In this document: positions 18,351 to 26,672 of the stretch, one piece after another | Layout of the letters: each line of letters starts with the position of its first letter | How positions within the stretch are numbered: position 1 is the first letter of the stretch | From: Flavobacterium sp. Root186 | Lineage (GTDB): Bacteria > Bacteroidota > Bacteroidia > Flavobacteriales > Flavobacteriaceae | Assembly: GCF_001428525.1 (NCBI RefSeq) | Contig: NZ_LMHW01000010.1 | Span: forward strand, 553,177 to 617,176 | Length of the DNA: 64,000 nucleotides | Direction: 5' to 3' | Translations under genes and position numbers: made by a program | The notes under the pieces: generated by a model | The model's database searches: none | Seen by the model: only the letters and a program-made list of their open reading frames with translations | Told to the model about the DNA's origin: nothing

Positions 18351-18803
18351 TTAATTTATTACCATTGGTATGGAGTAGAGGACTCTAACAGTTTTATTGT
18401 TTTGTTTTCCCGGGCTCCATTTTGGAAATGATTTTAAAACTCTTATGGCTTCTGCACCTGTTTCGTGTCCAAGGTCTCTTAAAATTTTAATATCGCTTAA
18501 CGATCCATCTTTTTCAATAATAAAAGTGGCGTATATCTTTCCTTTTAAACCTTCTTTTGGATTTTTGAAATTTTGTTTTATAAAGCTGTTCATTGCTTCT
18601 ACTCCTCCTGGGAATTCTGGTTTTACTTCTATACCAGCGGTGTTATAAACTGGATTGTCTTCTTCTACAACTACACCGATTGGCATATAAGGTAGATCCT
18701 CAGTATTTTTAGGAGATGTTTTGTCAGAAGAATCTTTTGTCGTTGCTTGGGAAAAAATATTTTGTGCGAAGCAAATTAAAATCAGAATTAAAAACTTTTT
18801 CAT
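18351..18803 (-). CDS. TonB C-terminal-domain protein, exported
   Basis: 150 aa: a signal peptide (residues 1-19, LICFAQNIFSQA), a short linker, then a TonB/TolA C-terminal domain (about 55-148; PEFPGGVEAMNSFIKQNF, ATFIIEKDGSLSDIKILRDLG). It has no proline-rich spanning region and no inner-membrane anchor, so it is not a complete energy-transducing TonB. Stand-alone domains of this type are common in Bacteroidota and of unknown function. Confidence 0.87.
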   Translation of the reverse strand: MKKFLILILICFAQNIFSQATTKDSSDKTSPKNTEDLPYMPIGVVVEEDNPVYNTAGIEVKPEFPGGVEAMNSFIKQNFKNPKEGLKGKIYATFIIEKDGSLSDIKILRDLGHETGAEAIRVLKSFPKWSPGKQNNKTVRVLYSIPMVIN

Positions 18804-18824
18804 TATGATGGTTTTATAGTTAGT

Positions 18825-19538
18825 TTACATTTTATGAATAATAAAAATGGTCGGTCTGTTATGTAAATCTACTTTTAATTTTTTCCAATCCGAAATTTTC
18901 ATTGTCTTAATGAATTCTGTTGGCAGTGTAATATCTGTCGCAATACATAAATGTGTTGAAGGATTTACGATTTGCAGAATATCCTCTACTAATTTATTAT
19001 TTCTATAAGGCGTCTCAATAAAAATCTGTGATTGATTTTTATCCTGAGATAATTTCTCAAAATGTCTCAATGCCGATTTTTTCTCGTCTTTGTCAATAGG
19101 TAAATAACCGTTGAAAGTAAAACTTTGACCGTTCATTCCGGAAGCCATCATAGCCAATAGGATAGAAGAAGGGCCGACTAAAGGTACCACCTGAATTCCT
19201 TTTTCGTGTGCCAGTTTTACAATGACAGCACCGGGATCAGCAACTCCCGGGCATCCGGCTTCGCTCATTAATCCCATGTTTTTTCCTTCTAACAAAGGTT
19301 TTATAAAATCTAAATGTTCGCTTGGTTCTGTTCTTTTATTTAGGGTAAAAAGTACCAATTCCGATTGTTTTTTTTCAGGATAAACTGCTTTTATAGATTT
19401 TCTGGCTGTTTTATCATTCTCAACAATATAGTGGTCAATAAGTTCTATTGCTCTTTTTACGGTTTGTGGTAAAACATCCATCGGATCGCTTTCGCCCATT
19501 GTGGTTGGAATTAAGTATAGTTTTCCTAGGAGTTTCAT
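18825..19538 (-). CDS. Tetrapyrrole-methylase-fold SAM methyltransferase (RsmI-like)
   Basis: 237 aa member of the RsmI family, whose founder 2'-O-methylates C1402 of 16S rRNA. Family motifs: SEAGCPGVADPG (about 92-103) and VPLVGPSSILLAMMASGMNGQSFTFNGYLP. It is shorter than E. coli RsmI (286 aa) and starts with LYLIPTTMGE rather than LYVVATPIGN. It is thus the divergent Bacteroidota version, and the exact target is uncertain. Follows dnaA and the tyrosine phosphatase on the same strand. Confidence 0.85.
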   Translation of the reverse strand: MKLLGKLYLIPTTMGESDPMDVLPQTVKRAIELIDHYIVENDKTARKSIKAVYPEKKQSELVLFTLNKRTEPSEHLDFIKPLLEGKNMGLMSEAGCPGVADPGAVIVKLAHEKGIQVVPLVGPSSILLAMMASGMNGQSFTFNGYLPIDKDEKKSALRHFEKLSQDKNQSQIFIETPYRNNKLVEDILQIVNPSTHLCIATDITLPTEFIKTMKISDWKKLKVDLHNRPTIFIIHKM

Positions 19539-19611
19539 TTTGTGATATTTTATAAATTAAAATAAAAAATGTATTTCAATTATATAAGGAACAATTGAAA
19601 TACAAATTAAA

Positions 19612-20079
19612 TTATGAATGCTTTTCGATAAGTTTTTGGGCAATTATTTCAGATACTTCGTCCAGCATTTGATAAACATTATCAAATCCGTTGGCGACTC
19701 CGTAATAAGGATCTGGAACATCTACATTTTCGTCTGGAAATAATTCATTCAGAATAAGACGAACTTTGTTTTTATGTTCAGGAGTTTTGGCCAGATGAAG
19801 GACGTCACGCAAATTCGAGCTGTCCATAACGTAGATATAATCGAACTCGTCAAAATCTGAAGCTTTAAATTGTCTTCCTTTTTGACCATCAATACATAAA
19901 CCATTTTTTTGAGCAACAGCAATCGAACGTTTGTCCGGAGCATGACCAATATGCCATGATCCTGTTCCGGCTGAATCAACAATAAATTTGTCTTTAGGTA
20001 ATTTGGATGCTAAAATTCCTTCTGCTAAAGGAGATCGGCAGATATTTCCTAAACAAACCATTAAAACTTTTACTGGCAT
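19612..20079 (-). CDS. Low-molecular-weight protein tyrosine phosphatase
   Basis: 155 aa cytosolic phosphatase. The P-loop CLGNICRSPLAEG (C9, R15) has the CX5R(S/T) signature, and the general acid Asp is in DVPDPYYG near residue 122. No kinase or capsule genes are adjacent, so the substrate is unknown. It starts 9 bases after the dnaA stop and is probably cotranscribed with it. Confidence 0.94.
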   Translation of the reverse strand: MPVKVLMVCLGNICRSPLAEGILASKLPKDKFIVDSAGTGSWHIGHAPDKRSIAVAQKNGLCIDGQKGRQFKASDFDEFDYIYVMDSSNLRDVLHLAKTPEHKNKVRLILNELFPDENVDVPDPYYGVANGFDNVYQMLDEVSEIIAQKLIEKHS

Positions 20080-20088
20080 GATTCGCGT

Positions 20089-21516
20089 TTATAGCGTTAG
20101 TTTTTTGTTGATGTCTTCGACAAATTTTTTGAATTGTTTGTCTGTAGAAACTAAATTGTCAACTGTTTTACAAGCATGTAAAACGGTAGCGTGATCGCGG
20201 TCTCCAATTTGTGAACCAATGTTTGCCAAAGAAGCTTTTGTAAATTTCTTTGCAAAAAACATGGCCAATTGTCTCGCCTGAACAACGTGTCTTTTTCTGG
20301 TTTTAGATTGAAGTGTTTCAATATCCAGCTGAAAATAATCAGACACAATTTTTTGGATATAATCGATAGAGATTTCCCTCTTTACGTTTTTAACAAATTT
20401 CTCAACTACACTTTTCGCTAATTCAAGCGTAACCTCTTTTTTGTTGAAAGAAGATTGAGCGATTAATGAAATTATAGCACCTTCAAGCTCTCTTACGTTA
20501 GATTTAATGTTGCGGGCAACATATTCCAAAATATCTTCCGGCATATCAACACCATCACGATATAAAATGTTTTTTAAGATCGAAATACGGGTTTCATAAT
20601 CAGGTTGGTGCAATTCTGCAGACAATCCCCATTTGAAACGAGATAATAAACGCTGCTCAATATCCTGCATGTCTACAGGAGCTTTGTCAGAAGTTAAAAT
20701 TACCTGTTTTCCGTTTTGGTGCAAATAGTTAAAAATGTGGAAAAATACGTCCTGAGTTCCTGATTTTCCAGATAAAAACTGAACATCATCAATAATCAAA
20801 ACGTCGATTAATTGGTAAAAGTGAATGAAATCATTACGATTATTCTTTTTAACCGAATCAATATATTGTTGTGTGAAAATCTCGGCAGAAATATATAAAA
20901 CCGTCTTTTCAGGATATTTGTCTTTTACTTCAACACCAATAGCGTGTGCTAAGTGCGTTTTTCCTAAACCAACTCCTCCAAAAATCAATAGCGGATTAAA
21001 TGAAGTTCCTCCAGGTTTATTGGCAACGGCCATACCTGCAGAACGGGCTAAACGGTTTGAATCTCCTTCAAGGAAATTATCAAAACTATAATTAGGATTT
21101 AGCTGTGATTCGATTTTTAAATTTCTGATACCAGGAATTACAAACGGATTCTTAAGTTCAGGATTTAAATTTTTAAACGGAGCGTCAACTTCTTGTGGTT
21201 TCATAGGAACTCTGTTAGAACTTGGCAGCTGCTCGGTAAACGGCTGTTTATTTCCATAAGTGTTCTCCATTTTAATTTTATAGAGTAACTTTGCGTTTTT
21301 TCCCAGTTCTTTGGTAAGCGCAACTTTCAATAATTTTACGTAATGCTCTTCGAGCCATTCGTAGAAAAATTTACTTGGTACTTGAATATATAACGCGTTG
21401 TCGGTTAGCTCAACTGATTTGATTGGTTCAAACCAAGTTTTGTATGCTTGATCTTGAATATTGTCCTTTATAAAAGACAAACAGTTTTCCCATACCGATT
21501 GAGCAGTTTTAGTCAT
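20089..21516 (-). CDS. dnaA: Chromosomal replication initiator DnaA
   Basis: AAA+ initiator that binds DnaA boxes and melts oriC; 475 aa, full length. Domain I is about 1-85; the linker domain II is short. The AAA+ core starts around NYSFDNFLEGDSNRLA, with Walker A GGVGLGKTHLAH and Walker B VLIIDDVQF. Domain IV ends with the DnaA-box-binding signature IGDRDHATVLHACKTV. Only one weak DnaA-box-like sequence is seen in the 186-bp upstream gap, so the position of oriC is not settled by this window. Confidence 0.98.
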   Translation of the reverse strand: MTKTAQSVWENCLSFIKDNIQDQAYKTWFEPIKSVELTDNALYIQVPSKFFYEWLEEHYVKLLKVALTKELGKNAKLLYKIKMENTYGNKQPFTEQLPSSNRVPMKPQEVDAPFKNLNPELKNPFVIPGIRNLKIESQLNPNYSFDNFLEGDSNRLARSAGMAVANKPGGTSFNPLLIFGGVGLGKTHLAHAIGVEVKDKYPEKTVLYISAEIFTQQYIDSVKKNNRNDFIHFYQLIDVLIIDDVQFLSGKSGTQDVFFHIFNYLHQNGKQVILTSDKAPVDMQDIEQRLLSRFKWGLSAELHQPDYETRISILKNILYRDGVDMPEDILEYVARNIKSNVRELEGAIISLIAQSSFNKKEVTLELAKSVVEKFVKNVKREISIDYIQKIVSDYFQLDIETLQSKTRKRHVVQARQLAMFFAKKFTKASLANIGSQIGDRDHATVLHACKTVDNLVSTDKQFKKFVEDINKKLTL

Positions 21517-21702
21517 AGATTCAAATAAATTTTTTTATTATTGATAAAGATTCTCCTATAAAAAAGGAGCAAAATTTTTCCGTTTTTCAGGATAACAAAT
21601 ATGTGAACAAATTTCTGTAAAAAAAAATATTTTGGTATCTAATTTTATAAAAAAATGTTGTAAGAGAACTTCAGTAATTTTAAATTTTTTAATGTATAAA
21701 TA

Positions 21703-22107
21703 ATGAAAAATCATCAAACGCAAGTGCGTGTTCGTTACTCCGAAACTGACCAAATGGGGGTCGTTTATCACGGAAATTATGTGCCTTATTTTGAAATTGG
21801 ACGTGTGGAATGGCTTAGAAATAAAGGGATTTCGTATAAAAGTATGGAAGAAAGCGGAATTGGACTTCCGATTGTTTCAATGCAAATCAATTATAAAAAA
21901 TCAGCGCGTTATGATGAACTTTTAACAATTCACACAACATTCAAAAGTCAGTCGTCTGTTAAGATTGAATTTGACTGCGAAATCTATAATGAAGCAAATG
22001 AGTTATTAACAACCGCAGTGTTTATTTTAGTATTTATTTCGTTAAAATCAGGTCGACCAACTGCCCCTCCTGATTATATTTTAGAATTATTTAAAACCCT
22101 AGCGTAA
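21703..22107 (+). CDS. Acyl-CoA thioesterase, YbgC/hot-dog family
   Basis: 134 aa hot-dog fold protein. The N-terminal VRYSETDQMGVVYHGNYVPYFEIGRVEWLR contains the 4-hydroxybenzoyl-CoA thioesterase signature with the catalytic Asp (D in ETDQMG). It probably hydrolyses short-chain acyl-CoA. In proteobacteria ybgC sits with tol-pal, but no tol-pal genes occur here. Divergent from dnaA across 186 bp. Confidence 0.9.
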   Translation: MKNHQTQVRVRYSETDQMGVVYHGNYVPYFEIGRVEWLRNKGISYKSMEESGIGLPIVSMQINYKKSARYDELLTIHTTFKSQSSVKIEFDCEIYNEANELLTTAVFILVFISLKSGRPTAPPDYILELFKTLA

Positions 22108-22138
22108 TTGTTAAAACGAAGGATGTTTTTATACTAAA

Positions 22139-22771
22139 TTACACAATTTTAATATCGATTTCAAACATTAAATCAAAAATGTCGAATATAGATTCGGCAT
22201 TTTTTTTTCGAGTTTTAGTTATTATTTTGCCAATTGGAAGACCGGAGTCTTCATCCATTTCCATTTCCTGAGAAATTATTTCCAATTTTTTCTCCTTTAT
22301 AACACGCATTACTTTATTCATGTTTTTATAATCAAAGGAAATTAAAAATTGAACATCAATTGTTTTTTCTACAATTTCGGAAACTTCTAATGTCATTTGC
22401 GCTGTTGTTCTATAAGCTGCGATCAAACCGCCAACACCTAATTTTGTACCGCCAAAAATACGAACCACAACTATAAGGACATTCGTTACGCCAAAAGATT
22501 GTATTTGCCCGTAAATAGGCGCGCCCGCGGTGTTGCTCGGTTCCCCATCATCGTTGGCACGATAAGAAATTTTGGGAGCAGTACCTAATTGATAAGCATA
22601 ACAAAAATGTACAGCATGCGGATGAAGTTTTCTTAAGTCTTCGATAATCGGTTTTACTTCATCCTCATTTTCTATAGGAAATGCATAACCAAAGAATTTG
22701 CTTCCTTTTTCCTTAAAAAGCACTTCTTCAGATTCTCTGGCAATGGTTTGATACGTATCGTTATATTCCAA
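22139..22771 (-). CDS. YigZ/IMPACT family protein
   Basis: 210 aa. The N-terminal UPF0029/IMPACT domain (about 15-125) includes KGSKFFGYAFPI, NDDGEPSNTAGAPIYGQ and RIFGGTKLGVGGLIAAY; a C-terminal DUF1949 domain follows (about 135-205). The IMPACT family is linked in eukaryotes to Gcn2 regulation; the bacterial role is unknown. The start is TTG at 22771, chosen because homologous sequence begins there (EYNDTYQTIA). Confidence 0.9.
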   Translation of the reverse strand: MEYNDTYQTIARESEEVLFKEKGSKFFGYAFPIENEDEVKPIIEDLRKLHPHAVHFCYAYQLGTAPKISYRANDDGEPSNTAGAPIYGQIQSFGVTNVLIVVVRIFGGTKLGVGGLIAAYRTTAQMTLEVSEIVEKTIDVQFLISFDYKNMNKVMRVIKEKKLEIISQEMEMDEDSGLPIGKIITKTRKKNAESIFDIFDLMFEIDIKIV

Positions 22772-22796
22772 ATCTAATATTCTAAATTATTTTTTT

Positions 22797-22931
22797 TCAC
22801 AAATTTTAAAAGTTTTCACGCAGATTCTGCAGATTTGAGCAGATTTAATTTTTATTATAATCTGTGTAGATCAGCTTAAATCTTTTTAAATCTGCGTGAA
22901 AAAAACATTTTAATCTTGAAATTTATGTGAA
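22797..22931. repeat. Inverted repeat of GCAGATT words
   Basis: TTCACGCAGATTCTGCAGATT on one side is answered by AAATCTGCGTGAA on the other, with outer TTCACAAATTT / AAATTTATGTGAA also pairing. It fills the gap between the HAD and YigZ genes. Same word family as 29585-29697 and 52550-52622. Confidence 0.82.
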
Positions 22932-22936
22932 TATTT

Positions 22937-23539
22937 CTACAATAATCCTTTGGTAAACAAATCGACAACATCTTCCTGTCCCACTTGTAAATTCCAAACA
23001 TGTAAACCTAATGCTGCTGCTGCATCGGTATTTTCTTTTTTATCATCAACAAATAACGTTTGCTCAGGAATTAAATTATGTTCATCTATTAAATGTTGAA
23101 AAGACTCCGCATTTGGTTTTCGTTTTCTGATTTCAAAAGAAAAATGAACTTTTTCAAAACAATTATAGAAATCAGTATAAAAAGGAATACCAGTCGTTTT
23201 CTCAAAAGTAGCAATATGAATAGCATCCGTATTGCTTAATAAAAACAAACGGTATCTTTTTGAAAGTTCTTTTAAGAAATCTAATCGATAAGAAGGAAAA
23301 TCAGCCAAAACAGCATTCCATGCTTTTAGAATTTCTTCAACTGGTGCATTTGGAAGCTGTTTTTGAAACCCGACTATAAAATCATCATATGAAATATCTC
23401 CAGTTTCAAATAATAAATTCAATCGGTCAAGTTCAGTATTCCATTCCGTCAATCCCAAATTTTGCAAACCTGAAATCGTTCCTTGTTTGTCTAAATTGAT
23501 AAAAATATCTCCAAAGTCAAAAATTATCGTATCAATCAT
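22937..23539 (-). CDS. HAD-family phosphatase (YihX-like)
   Basis: 200 aa haloacid dehalogenase-type hydrolase. Nucleophile D8 is in IIFDFGDIF, motif II is LLSNTD and motif IV is FVDDKKENTDAA. The second Asp of the usual DxD is replaced (DFG), as in the YihX branch of sugar-phosphate phosphatases. Its ATG overlaps the ribD stop by 8 bases, so the two are translationally coupled. A HAD phosphatase for the still-loosely-assigned dephosphorylation step of riboflavin synthesis is one tempting reading, but it is only inferred from position. Confidence 0.88.
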   Translation of the reverse strand: MIDTIIFDFGDIFINLDKQGTISGLQNLGLTEWNTELDRLNLLFETGDISYDDFIVGFQKQLPNAPVEEILKAWNAVLADFPSYRLDFLKELSKRYRLFLLSNTDAIHIATFEKTTGIPFYTDFYNCFEKVHFSFEIRKRKPNAESFQHLIDEHNLIPEQTLFVDDKKENTDAAAALGLHVWNLQVGQEDVVDLFTKGLL

Positions 23540-24581
23540 GGTTTCTTACGTATATTAATTCGTCGTTTTGAATATAAGTTTTAAGGGCATTTTTCTTTTG
23601 AAGTTTTGGCGCTTTTATTCCTTTTTCAAATGTGTTTTTTCCAACAAAAATTCTCGCTTCGTCCCAAATATTTTGATCTATAAAAGACTGCAGAGTCTGT
23701 CTTCCGCCTTCAATAATTATAGATTGAATTTGATGTTGATATAAAACAGATAAAAGATTCTCAATCACGTTTTCATTAAAATCAATCTTTTCAAAAATGG
23801 TGTTTTCGGTCGAAAGATTGTTTTCAGATTTCGAAAACACAATAGTTTTTACACTATCATCAAAAACAAAACTATTTTTTGAAATTCGGTTGTTTTGATC
23901 TAAAATCACCCGAACAGGATTGTTTCCCGACCAGTCGCGAACATTTAATTTCGGATTATCAACAACAACTGTCTGCGTACCGGCTAAAATGGCTTGTTCT
24001 TCGCTTCTCCATTTGTGAACCAATTGTCTTGAATATTTGTTGGTTATCCAAACAGGTTTGCGTTCCTGATTCTCTTCTTTTTCGGGAGCTAAAAATCCAT
24101 CCTGACTTTCGGCCCACTTTAATATAATATAAGGTCTCTTTTTTTGATGAAAAGTAAAAAAGCGTTTGTTGAGTTCGTTACATTCATCTTCTAAAATACC
24201 TACGGTTACGTTTGCTCCGGCTTCAACCAATTTTTTGATTCCGTTTCCGGCTACTTTTTCATTAGGATCGACCGTTCCAACAACCACATTCGGAATTTCA
24301 TTTGCAATAATTAAATCACAGCAAGGCGGCGTTTTTCCAAAATGAGAGCAGGGTTCTAAACTCACATAAATGGTTGCTTTTTTTAATAGCGGTTTATCTT
24401 TTACAGATCGAACCGCATTCACTTCGGCGTGTGGCTCGCCGGCTTTTTTGTGCCAGCCTTCACCAATAATTTTATCTTCATAAACAATTACACTTCCCAC
24501 CATTGGGTTTGGATAAGTTGTTCCAAAACCATTCTTAGCAAGTTCGATGCATCGTTTAATATATTTCTCATGTATATTCAC
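23532..24581 (-). CDS. ribD: Bifunctional riboflavin deaminase/reductase RibD
   Basis: 349 aa. N-terminal deaminase domain (about 1-145): zinc ligands in PHAEVNA and EPCSHFGKTPPC. C-terminal reductase domain (about 150-345): RPYIILKWAESQDGF and IIEGGRQTLQSFI. It catalyses two successive steps from the GTP-derived pyrimidine to the ribitylamino product in riboflavin synthesis. The start is GTG at 24581, because the conserved N terminus (HEKYIKRCIELAKNG) begins there and no ATG is in frame nearby. A TACTTTTG -7 element ends only 5 bases before this GTG, suggesting a leaderless mRNA. Confidence 0.94.
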   Translation of the reverse strand: MNIHEKYIKRCIELAKNGFGTTYPNPMVGSVIVYEDKIIGEGWHKKAGEPHAEVNAVRSVKDKPLLKKATIYVSLEPCSHFGKTPPCCDLIIANEIPNVVVGTVDPNEKVAGNGIKKLVEAGANVTVGILEDECNELNKRFFTFHQKKRPYIILKWAESQDGFLAPEKEENQERKPVWITNKYSRQLVHKWRSEEQAILAGTQTVVVDNPKLNVRDWSGNNPVRVILDQNNRISKNSFVFDDSVKTIVFSKSENNLSTENTIFEKIDFNENVIENLLSVLYQHQIQSIIIEGGRQTLQSFIDQNIWDEARIFVGKNTFEKGIKAPKLQKKNALKTYIQNDELIYVRNHD

Positions 24582-24585
24582 CCTG

Positions 24586-24593
24586 CAAAAGTA
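24586..24593 (-). promoter_or_regulatory. Candidate -7 element abutting the ribD start
   Basis: TACTTTTG on the minus strand, 4 bases before the GTG start codon, would place transcription start at or next to the start codon. Confidence 0.4.
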
Positions 24594-24707
24594 ACTATTT
24601 TTGAGTTTTGAGTCTAATGTTGCAATTATTGTTGTGAAACAAAACAAAATGTTATGAAACTATCGGAAAAGTATTTTTATTTTTGTAGATATAAGTGAAT
24701 AAATAAA

Positions 24708-25199
24708 ATGAGAAATTGGAGTATCAGAAAAATTAAAAAAGAAGACAATCAAGCAGTTGCAAAATTAATACGATCCGTTTTTGACGAAATGGAGATTCCA
24801 AAAGTGGGAACCGCTTATGAAGATCCCTATTTAGATTTAATGTTTGAAGAATACAATAAACCGCAATCAGTCTATTTTGTAGTTGAAAGTCAAGGCGAAA
24901 TTTTAGGCTGTGCCGGAATTGCGCCATTAGAAAATGGAGATTCAAAAATTTGTGAATTGCAAAAAATGTATTTTTTACCAGAAGTTCGCGGATTAGGAAT
25001 TGGAAGTAAAATGATGGATGAATGTCTAAATGAAGCAAGGAATTTTGGTTTTGAAAAATGTTACATAGAAACAATGCCGTTTATGCATGCGGCTCAAAAA
25101 TTATATAAAAAATCAGGCTTTGAATATTTAGATGCACCAATGGGTTGTACCGGGCATAATTCTTGCCCAGTATGGATGTTGAAAGATTTGCAGAACTAA
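24708..25199 (+). CDS. GNAT acetyltransferase
   Basis: 163 aa GNAT-fold enzyme. The acetyl-CoA motif is RGLGIGSKMMDECL (about 105-118), preceded by ICELQKMYFLPEVRG and followed by GFEKCYIETMPFMHAAQKLYKKSGF. The substrate is unknown. Divergent from ribD; a TATTTTTG -7-like element lies at 24678-24685. Confidence 0.9.
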   Translation: MRNWSIRKIKKEDNQAVAKLIRSVFDEMEIPKVGTAYEDPYLDLMFEEYNKPQSVYFVVESQGEILGCAGIAPLENGDSKICELQKMYFLPEVRGLGIGSKMMDECLNEARNFGFEKCYIETMPFMHAAQKLYKKSGFEYLDAPMGCTGHNSCPVWMLKDLQN

Positions 25200-25275
25200 T
25201 TTTAATGAGTTGGTTTTGTAAAATTTATGTGAAGAATAATTAGCTTTGGCTGAAAAATAATACGCAATAAACGCA

Positions 25276-26142
25276 ATGAAAATTAAACAATATCGTACTC
25301 AGTTTATTAAAGAGTTATCTCCTTTGTACGATGCGTACGAAGCGGAAAGTTTTTTCTATTTAATTTTAGAAGATAAACACAGGCTGCGTCAAATAGATTT
25401 GGCTCTAAATCATGAATTATTTTTTTCTGAGTCTGATTTTGCTGTTTGGGAACTATTATTGGCACAGTTAAAAAAAGAAGTTCCTATTCAATATTTATTA
25501 GGTAAAACCAGTTTTTACGGTTTAGAATTTGAAGTAAACGAAAATGTTTTGATTCCGAGACCGGAAACAGAAGAATTGGTCGAATGGATTATTAATGAAA
25601 ATAAATCGCTTGATAAAACCAAAAAACTAAAAATTCTTGATATCGGAACCGGAAGCGGATGTATTGCTATTTCATTGGCTAAAAATCTGCCTCACGCAGA
25701 TGTATATGCCATAGATGTTTCAAAAAAAGCAATAGAAACTGCAAAACGAAATGCGAACAGAAATAAAGTAGATGTTACTTTTATGTTTCAGGATATTTTA
25801 GAAACAGAAGAATTAAAATGTCAATTTGATGTAATTGTTTCAAATCCGCCTTATGTGCGAAATCTTGAAAAAGAAGAAATCAAGAAAAATGTTCTCGACT
25901 ACGAACCGCATTTGGCATTATTTGTAGATGATAATGATGCGTTAGTTTTTTATAGAAAAATAGCTTCTCTAGCACATAATAATCTCTTGGAAAACGGACA
26001 ATTGTACTTTGAAATCAATCAGTATTTGGGAAAAGAAATGATCGATTTGCTAGGTAAAATGGATTTTATAAACATCGATCTTCGTAAAGATATTTATGAT
26101 AACGACCGCATGATTTCCTGCAAGGTTTCTAAAACCTTGTAG
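25276..26142 (+). CDS. prmC: Release factor glutamine methyltransferase PrmC
   Basis: Methylates the Gln of the GGQ motif in peptide chain release factors, using SAM. 288 aa. An N-terminal helical domain (about 1-90) ends at IPRPETEELVEW. The Rossmann methyltransferase domain has LDIGTGSGCIAISLA (motif I, about 120) and the catalytic SNPPYVRN. Full length; located away from prfA. Confidence 0.95.
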   Translation: MKIKQYRTQFIKELSPLYDAYEAESFFYLILEDKHRLRQIDLALNHELFFSESDFAVWELLLAQLKKEVPIQYLLGKTSFYGLEFEVNENVLIPRPETEELVEWIINENKSLDKTKKLKILDIGTGSGCIAISLAKNLPHADVYAIDVSKKAIETAKRNANRNKVDVTFMFQDILETEELKCQFDVIVSNPPYVRNLEKEEIKKNVLDYEPHLALFVDDNDALVFYRKIASLAHNNLLENGQLYFEINQYLGKEMIDLLGKMDFINIDLRKDIYDNDRMISCKVSKTL

Positions 26143-26165
26143 GTATTTTTATTCAATAGCAAAAA

Positions 26166-26669
26166 ATGAAATTACAAATTAGGAATTTTAATGCACATCA
26201 AATATCTGAAAGATTTGATATCGAAATTCCTTCTGATGATTCTTCAGATTTAAAGATTTGCTATGTTGATTTTGAGTTTGAAGAAAAGCCAGAGTATAAT
26301 ATTACTGCAAAATTTCTGCTCAATCAAAATAATTTGAAATTAGACGATTTTAACTTTGTTTATTTCAAAAATATAGATTTAATTTTCTTCAGATTCATTT
26401 ATCAATGGGGAATAATTGATTTGAAAAACAAAAGATTGAAAAGAAATGTAGTTGATTACTCTTTAGATTTTCCTTTTTTTTATTTGCACGAAAATTGTAT
26501 TTTAATTGTAGATGATCTATTTGCTGAAACTATAACATTTGATGGTGAGACAATAGATACAATTCTAAATGAACAGCCTCATGAAATAATTGAGTTCGAG
26601 AACTATTTTGAATTTGACATAATAGGAGTTGAGAAAAGAAAACTTATGAAAACCTTGCAGGAAACGTAA
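26166..26669 (+). CDS. Hypothetical protein, 167 aa
   Basis: I do not recognise this protein. It has no signal peptide or membrane segment, is acidic, and is rich in F, I, D and N, with alternating strands (EFEEKPEYNITAKFLL; LIFFRFIYQWGIIDLKNK; FFYLHENCILIVDDLF). Codon use and base composition match the neighbours. It follows prmC by 23 bases on the same strand and converges with the permease gene. Small single-gene proteins of this kind are sometimes immunity proteins, but no toxin partner is present, so that is not proposed. Confidence 0.65.
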   Translation: MKLQIRNFNAHQISERFDIEIPSDDSSDLKICYVDFEFEEKPEYNITAKFLLNQNNLKLDDFNFVYFKNIDLIFFRFIYQWGIIDLKNKRLKRNVVDYSLDFPFFYLHENCILIVDDLFAETITFDGETIDTILNEQPHEIIEFENYFEFDIIGVEKRKLMKTLQET

Positions 26670-26672
26670 AAA

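Noticed and set aside
21517..21702. oriC in the gap upstream of dnaA
   Set aside because: Only one near-consensus DnaA box is visible (TTGTTCACA on the minus strand at 21602-21610) and no cluster; AT-richness alone is normal here.
22769..22776. Promoter -7 element TAGATTTG for the YigZ gene
   Set aside because: It overlaps the start codon itself and would place transcription inside the gene; treated as a chance match in AT-rich DNA.
26166..26669. Immunity protein of a toxin system
   Set aside because: No toxin, secretion or related immunity genes next to it; only its size and composition suggested it.
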